This document shows positions 56,788-64,000 of a stretch of 64,000 nt of DNA, piece by piece (positions within the stretch are counted from its first letter, which is position 1; each line of letters begins with the position of its first letter). The notes beneath the pieces are model-generated. The model worked only from the letters and a program-made list of their open reading frames with translations, did not search any database and had not been told where the DNA came from. A program made the translations under genes and the position numbers. The stretch is from Maniola hyperantus. Its lineage: Eukaryota; Arthropoda; Insecta; Lepidoptera; Nymphalidae. The stretch is from assembly GCF_902806685.2 (NCBI RefSeq), contig NC_048555.1:434001-498000 (forward strand), read 5' to 3'.

Positions 56788-57729
56788 TTCAGAAGTGGTA
56801 TTATGTAAATAGGACCCAAAAATGAAGTGATCAACGGATAAAAAAGAAAGTGAAGAAAATAATTGAGAAGTTTTTCTAGACTACCTACGTTTGATCCTGA
56901 CAATAATGTAACGTGAATAGAACGCGGAAAACTGGCTGGATACAATTCATTAAATGGAAAGACTACGAAAAATAGTGATAATACAAACTCCCTTGGCGGA
57001 CCAATCACCGTTATGGTTTAATCGTTTAGTTGAGTGATTTTACTCGAAGAAATGAAAGTCTTTGTGTGTGAAGGTGTTTCCTAGAAGTTCTAAAACGCTG
57101 ATATGTTCAAATAGTTAGATGCTAGAAAGAAGGGTTTATTACTAGATTTACAAGAAATAGATAACGGCAGATATAATGTTAAAAGGAATTTGCCGGTGAT
57201 TCTGTACCAGCCATGGGTCAAAACAGTTTAATCGACAGATTAACAGATATGACACTGCAGCCGTAGTGACACACTTAAGGGCTCCAGCTGATGTGAACAT
57301 ACTTTAGCTCAATCTGTAATTATTTCAAAGGGAATTCTGAAATACAAATAATGATGGTGTGTGTACGACACTAAAGTTTTAAATCTTGTCAAGTATTTTG
57401 CTGTACCGGCAACTTTATGAACTGGAACAACTGGCGACCTCAGAGTTTATTAACATGGACAATAGGATGTATTATGGCAGAGAGGCGAATTAATTACACG
57501 TGCTGTACCATGTAAACTGGTGAAGACAAGACAGCAGGGGTCGAGGGTGACGAGTTGAGTCCTTTTCGGGCCGAGAAAACTAAGGTGCGTAATTTTTTAT
57601 TTCATTTAATCTGTCTGTTGGCCTTGAGCTTCTGTTTTCTGTATCTGAATTATCTGTCTGTTCTGATTCTGACTAATCTGAAATTCTGTTCGGAATTCGG
57701 ATGCTGATCCGATACCGATACTGATGCGA

Positions 57730-58680
57730 TACCGGATCTTATCAGATATCACTCTGATCTGATACTGATTCTGATGTGATACCAGATATTATTCGATATC
57801 GTTCTGACCTGATACTGATTCTGATGCGATACTGGTTATTATCCGATATCGTTCTGACCTGGTACTGATTCTGATTTCTGATGCAATATCGGATATTATC
57901 CGATATCGTTCTGACCTGATACTGATTCTGATGCGATACTGGTCATTATCCGATATCCTGCTGACCTGATACTGATTCTGATGCAATACCGGATATTATC
58001 CGATATCGTTCTGACCTGATACTGATTCTGATGCGATACTGGTTATTATCCGATATCCTGCTGACCTGATACTGATTCTGATGTAATACCGGATATTATC
58101 CGATATCGTTCTGACCTGGTACTGATTCTGATTTCTGATGCAATACCGGATATTATCCGATATCGTTCTGACCTGATACTGATTCTGATGCGATACTGGT
58201 CATTATCCGATATCCTGCTGACTTGATACTGATTCTGATGTAATACCGGATATTATCCGATATCGTTCTGACCTGATGCTGATTCTGGTGCAATACCGGA
58301 TATTATCTGATATCGTTCTGACCTGAAACTGATTCTGATGCAATACAGGATATTATCCGATATCGTTCTGACCTGATACTGATTCTGATGCAATACCGGA
58401 TATTATCCGATATCGTTCTGACCTGATACTGATTCTGATGCGATACTGGTTATTATCCGATATCGTGCTGACCTGATACTGATTCTGATGCAATACCGGA
58501 TATTACTCGATATCGTTCTGACCTGATACTGATTCTGGTGCAATACCGAGTGTTATCCGATGTCGTTCTGACCTGATACTGATTCTGATATGATACCGCA
58601 TATTATCCGATATCATTCTAATCTGATACTAATTCTGATGCAATACTGGATATTATCCGATATCCTTCCGACCTATTCTG
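57730..58680. repeat. 50-bp minisatellite array inside the LTR element
   Basis: About 18-19 imperfect copies of a 50-bp unit (key words CTGACCTGATACTGATTCTG and TTATCCGATATCG). CTGAT recurs within the unit, suggesting a pentanucleotide origin. Two longer units with an extra TTTCTGAT start near 57854 and 58111, 257 bp apart, so part of the array was copied as a five-unit block. Confidence 0.9.
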
Positions 58681-59290
58681 ACTAATTCTGATGCTATACC
58701 GATCCTGATCCGATATCGATTCTTATCTGATGCCGATTTTATCCGGAACCAATCCTCATACCAACCGGTTCTAATCTTTTCCCTCTCCTGTTCTGTCACC
58801 TCAGATTCCGATTCTGATTCCAATTCTGTTTCTGATGCTGATTTTATTTATTCTTTATTTATTTGCATTCATGTTTTACATTATAAAATATATAATATTA
58901 CAATATTACAACATGAAGCCCCGTCAGGACATTGCAAAATATAACATTTGTACATTTATTTTATCTGATTCTGCCTCAGACACGAAACACATATTTATGA
59001 AACTGAAACTAATCGCTTTCAACTTCGACTCATGCTATTTATTATGCTGTTTAGTTACATTCTGTTTTATGAACTGTGTATTACGTGTACCTATTGTCTG
59101 AAAATTTTAGATTCTGATTCTGATACCATGATGCTGTAGATTTTATTTTCTATCTCAGTTTGAACCTTATTTGGTATTTTTTTGAACTGATTTTACCAGA
59201 ACAGACTGCAGAACATTTCAAAAAACAATTTTCTACTTCATAGAGAAATACGTATTTAAATAAATATAATATGACCTAGCACTAGAACAG

Positions 59291-59630
59291 ATGGTTGCAT
59301 ACCTTCGAGCTCGCAAGGTTGTGAATCAGAATTCTCCGAATTCAAAATTGGTGAATAAGCATGACAGAATCAGTGTAGACTATGAATTGCTTCTGGAATA
59401 TGGAGATTGTTTCGCGGCTGACACGAAAGATCTTGGACCAAATAATTTATCCGAAATGAAAAGTGAATTGGCTTCTTCGACACCAGTCTTTCGCAAAACA
59501 TATAGGCTTGCTAAGACCGAACTGCATATAGTGCGGGCTAAGGTTAAGGTTCTGTGAATAATAAGATCAGGAATAATTAATGTATTGTAGTCAAACTTTT
59601 CCTCACCGGTTATCTTAGTTAAGAAGAAGA
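59291..59630 (+). pseudogene. Reverse transcriptase N-terminal remnant of the LTR element
   Basis: The open part (59291-59557) contains DYELLLEYGDCFAADTKDLG and FRKTYRLAKTEL, typical of the stretch before the Ty3/Gypsy RT. The same frame continues through a TGA at 59558 and a TAG shortly after, to FSSPVILVKKK. Downstream it is cut by a separate repeat (about 59655-59850). The YxDD region is not visible. Confidence 0.75.
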
Positions 59631-60419
59631 AAAGAAAATATATATATTCCACGAGCGCAGTTATTCAACTCAAACTCAAATCCTTTATTCAAATTGAGTA
59701 TTATTGTAGTTAACAGACTTTGTGATTGTCAATTGCTGAATTTGCAATACAATGGTGTAGTGGTGGATTACATGAACTTAAAACTAAAGCTGTGAGGGTT
59801 CCAAACGCGCCTAGGTCTAAGAAGAGCCCACATGAAACTCAGCCAGCATGTATCAGCTGTATGCTGCGACTGCAATTATATGTGCCGTACTAAACATTCC
59901 ATTGATTTGTTATTTCTAAATTGTATTGTATTATATTTGATGATGAATTTAGTTATGAGTGCCACGATGGAACTATGTATGTTGTTTGACAACCTTGGCT
60001 AAGAATGCCACAATGAAATTGAATCTTAAGATTTTGATATTGAGTTTAAGATTTTGCTATGGAGTTTAAGATTTTTTTTTAATATTGAGGGTAAAGAGCT
60101 GAAATTTTGTACTGGTTTTGGCATTGTATAATCTTAAGTATGAAACAGAAATACATACGATTACGAATGCGAGTGAAATTGGTATTGTAAGTATTCTCTT
60201 ACAAAGATAACCCAGGTGTAGACTTATTAAAACGCTTCAGAATCTACATAACTGGAGTCACATTTCTGACATAATATCAAAGACTGATTTCTGTTAGCCC
60301 AGCTCCAAGATGGAAAACTTCAGTCCATCTATAATCAAATTTGAACTGAAAAAACAAATAATGTCGTTATTTTGTCAGAGATTTGCATGTGTCAGGGAGA
60401 CGCATTTAAGGGAATAGAT

Positions 60420-60900
60420 TAAATAGTGAACGATTTGCCGTGCCTAAGGATGCTCGATGGTGATTCAGATGAAGATGTTTCATGATGCCGCCGTAGGTCG
60501 TGTTGGGCTAAGACTGCTAAGAGATACTATACATACTACTGTTAGATAAGACCGACCACTGTTTTTACCGCATGACAAGTATTATAAAGATAATATGTGA
60601 GTGCCTGTTTAAAGTAGTTGTTTGAGAAAGAGAAGTTATGGTAAAACGTTTAGCAGAATATACCCATATAACTGAATAATATCTCCAACCAAAGGCTTTC
60701 TGTATCCAATCGATATTTTAAAGCTTTCTGTACAACGCATAGGATTCATAACACGTTATTGCTGCTCCACGGGCCAACGATCAAGCTGAACGACTAAACA
60801 GGAGGCCATTAGATGCGATAAGAGCTAGTGCTCAGGAACCAACATTATGGGACAGCGCAGCTCCTGAATTAGTTATCTGAATCAATCAAACAGTTTAAGA
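60420..60900 (+). pseudogene. Integrase remnant of the LTR element
   Basis: In one frame or another the stretch reads RFAVPKDAR and HCFYRMTSI...CECL (zinc-binding region), then RANDQAERLNRR containing the catalytic Glu, and AIRASAQEPTLWDSA. Frameshifts and stops separate the pieces. Matches the Ty3/Gypsy integrase layout. Confidence 0.65.
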
Positions 60901-61494
60901 TACGACAAAAATTCACGCCATATTATGAGTTCATGTTCACCCAAAAGGAGAATTTAGTTCCGGAAATGAGAAACTCTGCAGAAGACAGCACCTCAAAAAG
61001 GAACAGTGCGAGTAGAATATGAGGAAGCAACAGCTGTATATAAGGACTAAATGTAATGAAGACAGGAAAGAAGCAGGAAAGGAAGGAAACAACAGAGAAT
61101 ATGATTTGTGGCATAATCATTCCGCTAATTCCGATACTGGGGTCAATCACAAGATAGATCAAATTTATGTTACGACATACAAAGTAACGCAGGTTAGGTA
61201 ATTCTAGGATGATCGATATCAATTTCAGAGTGTAAAAGGAATGAAATGCTACAACATGTTTGTAGCGGTAGCTGCTTCTGATACATTACTGTCATGCAAA
61301 AGCAAAGATTCTGATAGTGAAGCAGACATTGTAGATACCTACGCAAGATCTTATAGATCTTCTGGAAATTTGGATATCTGACTTTCAGTCTGATCTGGTC
61401 AAATCTATTCAATTACATGATAATTTAAGCATTGTATTCTCCACTAATACACGTTGTGAATACCCTGGTGGTATTCACTTTGCAGGATGGCCGA

Positions 61495-61731
61495 TGTGAC
61501 GCGCCGCGTCGCTACGACGGTACCGATGGCGCTTCGGCCGTTGTCGGCGGTAGCCGAGCTTGGGCGAGGGGGGGCGCGCTGGCGTGTGGGACGTCAGTCT
61601 GATCGAGCGCACGTGACAGTTTGTTTATTCCGTTAAGAAATTATTGTAATGATTTGTATAAGTACAGAGTGTGACACAATTAATTATTGTAAATACAGAG
61701 ATTCTCCTGTAATACAGTGTGTGATTTAATA
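61495..61731 (+). repeat. 3' LTR of the Ty3/Gypsy-type element
   Basis: 237 bp, identical by eye to 56551-56787. It is preceded by GCAGGATGG, a weak polypurine tract, and followed by the TTAT target duplication. Confidence 0.85.
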
Positions 61732-61820
61732 TTATTGTGCAAAATGTCGATAAAATACGATTGTAATACGGAACCCTCAATGCGCGAGCCTGACTCGCAC
61801 TTAGCTGGTTTTTTATTACA
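61732..61820. repeat. GTTCCGTAC-family repeat, right half
   Basis: TTATTGTGCAAAATGTCGAT to CACTTAGCTGGTTTTTTATT, continuing the copy cut at 56550. Confidence 0.8.
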
Positions 61821-62092
61821 GGTTAGGCTTGCAGGTGACGACAAATGCGATTGCTGTCGCCATTTTGATTGTAGATATATCTTGAGTTTGTATATCAATG
61901 CTCCGATAATCGAGTCACTCGAGTACCTATTCCAACATTCCGTGACAAGCAAGTTATGACGACACACTATTTACTTGTAGCGGCAGCTTGGGCAACTGAC
62001 TTTGAGTTAGATTCAGACTGTCAGTCTGTCTCACCGTATAGACATCAAGGCCGACACTGCGTATGAGTTATGTTGCACCTATTAGAATCTCA

Positions 62093-62403
62093 TAGCATCA
62101 GCATGATCAACCCATTATCGCTCACTACAGAGTACGGGTCTCCTCTAAGTATGAGAAGATTTAGGCCATAGTCCACCACGCTAGCCTATCGCGCATTAGC
62201 GACACCTTCGAGAACATTATGTAGACCTCTCAGGCATGCAGGTTTTCTCACGCTTTAACCGCTAAAGCGAGTGATATTTAATTTCTTAAAACGCACATAT
62301 AAAACAGTAAGTAAATATAAAAGTTAGATGTGCGTGCTTGGGATCGAACCCCCGACTTCCCGAATAGGGGGCGGACGTCCTAACCACTAGGCTATTACGG
62401 CGC
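62093..62403 (-). mobile_element. tRNA-derived SINE (GATGAT family)
   Basis: Tail-side CATCAGCATGATCAACCC at the left; head GGGCGGACGTCCTAACCACT at the right. Confidence 0.75.
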
Positions 62404-62424
62404 AAGTTCATTACAATAAATACT

Positions 62425-62910
62425 AATATTATAAAGACAAAAGTAAGCCTGTCTGCCTGTAACATTTTCTTAACGCGACTTCATAGACCTCGTCAACAAA
62501 CTGGCCCACCAGTTTGGCGAGATAGATATGTAGGAAACTCTGTAAAATTAATATGAATAAATAAATTTAAAAAAAAGAAATAGGCAATGGATTTACGTTT
62601 TTAAAAATCCCGTGGGAACTGTATAATTTTCCAGGCTTAAAAATAAATCTACGTCCATCTTCAATGAAAACTATTTCTGTACTAAGTAAGTGATGCCAAA
62701 ACCTTTGTCCATATGGGTTTAGGTTTTTCAAAATCCCGTTGTTCAAAACCTCTCTGAGTTTCCGGGACCAAAAGTAGCCTATGTTCTTCCCCGGGATGCT
62801 AGCTATCTCTGAACAAATTTTTCGTCAAAATTAGATTGATCGGATGGACGGATAGGTCGTGAAAAGATAATAACAGATAGACACATTTTCGCATTTTTAA
62901 TCTATTAGTT
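62425..62910. repeat. Two adjacent CCCGTGGG-family fragments
   Basis: A reverse-orientation start (CTAATATTATAAAGACAAAA, 62425-62500) is followed by a forward body with AATCCCGTGGGAACTG near 62605 and a second copy of that segment (AAATCCCGTTGTTC) near 62730, ending GCATTTTTAATCTATTAG. Confidence 0.6.
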
Positions 62911-63520
62911 TTGCTTGCACAGCGCATTTCAGTCCTTTGTGCTCAGCGCTGGGAAAGCAACGTTGACTTTAGTCGGTAACTGGGATGAGTTTTAGGATAG
63001 TAGATACGATCTATTTTTTCCTAGATTGTTGTTTTGAAAAAAAAAATATTTACTGTGTGATAATAATCTAACATAACAAATATTGTAAGTGCTTTTATAA
63101 AAATACCATAATAATTATTTCTCTTAAATCTAAAAGTTTACAACACCACATAAATTAAGCTAATTACTGATTACACAATCACGTTTTCCTCCTATATTTA
63201 GTATAAGTTTTATTCCAGAACCGTAAGCTGGGGTCATTCCACAGTGGTTCTGTTGAAAACTCCTTGTCTATAATCAGAAGTTCTGGTTTCCTTACATCTA
63301 ATGGATACCATTTCTTTAGCAATAGTTGCGTCACGTTGGGCGTGGGTATTCTGAAAATAATTAGAAAAATGATTAGTTTTTTTATATTATTACCTAACTA
63401 CGATAGGATTCAGGTACCGAAGAATTTTCAGTCTTCAAACAATGCCATTGATGACCTACGGGTACGAACCCAAGACATTGTCGCCAGCTATGCCTCTATA
63501 AGAAAGCTCAGAATCATTTG
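62910..63520. other. Stretch without recognised gene
   Basis: AT-rich; a short open frame at 63264-63527 runs into the RTE tail and is not supported as a gene. Confidence 0.45.
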
Positions 63521-63524
63521 CGGA

Positions 63525-63890
63525 TGATAGAGAGATCTATATAATATGCTCAGGGTTTCACTACGTGATCAAATTTAAAATGGGAATAGGTATCTGTAGA
63601 AGAAACCAGAGCAACCGACATACATATCTACTTAGTTCAACGGGCTGTGAACTTGAAGTTGGCAATGGGCATGGGTGGGACATATATTTTGAAGAACCGA
63701 TAGACGTTAGGGTTCTAATGGGGTTGGGCTGAAATGGCGACTTCGTATTGGAAAATACAGCATTGGCAGATCCTGACAGATTGGACAGATGCCATCATAC
63801 GAATCGCAGGGAGCCGCTGGATTCAGGTGGCGCAAAACTGCGGCGTCTCTACAAGAGACCAATGCTCAGTAGTGACGACGACAACGGCAA
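63525..63890 (+). pseudogene. RTE-like LINE tail fragment
   Basis: Degenerate copy of the same RTE ORF end: counterparts of SLRDQI, LKLAMGMGGT and RWIQVAQN, ending in a GACGACGACAACGGC stretch. Frames are broken. Confidence 0.6.
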
Positions 63891-64000
63891 CAGATAAAAT
63901 ATAAGAACTTATCGTCTTTGGGTTTTGAGAGTGTTAAAATCCGATTATTTATAAAACAGTAGGTACCTACGCTCAAGAAAAGGACTTTTTGTGGGCATTA

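Larger units (their letters stand above)
56551..61731 (+). mobile_element. Ty3/Gypsy-type LTR retrotransposon, decayed inside, with identical LTRs
   Basis: Two 237-bp direct repeats (56551-56787 and 61495-61731) bound a 4.7-kb interior. A 4-bp TTAT duplication flanks the element (56547-56550 and 61732-61735), and removing it restores an uninterrupted copy of the GTTCCGTAC repeat family. The interior holds a degenerate pol: the start of a reverse transcriptase at 59291-59630 (FRKTYRLAKTEL, SSPVILVKKK), an H2C2-like zinc segment near 60440-60620, and the end of the integrase core near 60745-60890 (RANDQAERLNRR, QEPTLWDSAAPE). Several stops break these. No gag-like frame was recognised. The element is non-functional by itself. 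Confidence 0.85.

Noticed and set aside
57789..57986. Open frame of repeated Arg-Tyr-Arg-Ile type
   Set aside because: A translation of the 50-bp minisatellite; the period is not a multiple of three.
57730..58680. CRISPR-like array
   Set aside because: Units are contiguous tandem repeats without unique spacers, in an animal genome.

Overview
The window looks like nuclear DNA of a moth or butterfly. The evidence is AT-rich non-coding DNA densely packed with short interspersed repeats of lepidopteran type: tRNA-headed SINEs ending in GATGAT, repeats with GACTTCGTCCGCGTGG cores, and RTE- and jockey-like LINE tails. Split genes have normal GT-AG introns, and coding exons are far more GC-rich than their introns. 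There is no sign of operons, CRISPR arrays or bacterial features. All assignments come from reading the sequence and recalling protein families; no database was searched.

Layout. 1-11,007 holds repeats and no exon I can defend. 11,008-25,377 (+) holds the last eleven exons, one of them a possible cassette, of RanBPM (RanBP9/10 type), the SPRY-LisH-CTLH-CRA scaffold of the CTLH/GID ubiquitin ligase. Its 5' exons lie left of the window or were not found. Its introns carry SINEs, LINE tails, foldback MITEs and a 1,063-bp insert that looks like a solo LTR. 25,378-36,420 is repeat-rich and gene-poor. 36,421-39,076 (+) and 52,779-48,310 (-) are two three-exon secreted carboxylesterases facing tail to tail with the same intron phases (0 and 2). 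The first has a GQSAG nucleophile elbow and, by my count, one missing base in its last exon. The second is intact with GESAG. Between them lie repeats, a LINE tail and a tandem duplication. 56,551-61,731 is a Ty3/Gypsy-type LTR element with two LTRs identical by eye, a decayed pol and a roughly 1-kb minisatellite inside. The rest is repeat mosaic.

The three genes have no evident joint function. RanBPM is a housekeeping/germline ubiquitin-ligase scaffold, and the esterases are a local paralog pair probably used in hydrolysis of esters outside the cell. I saw no convincing new gene system. The most informative material is the nested transposons, where broken host repeats give exact insertion boundaries and target-site duplications: the LTR element, a tRNA-like hairpin with a 12-bp duplication, a MITE with a CAG duplication, and a TG...CA insert with an AGGT duplication.
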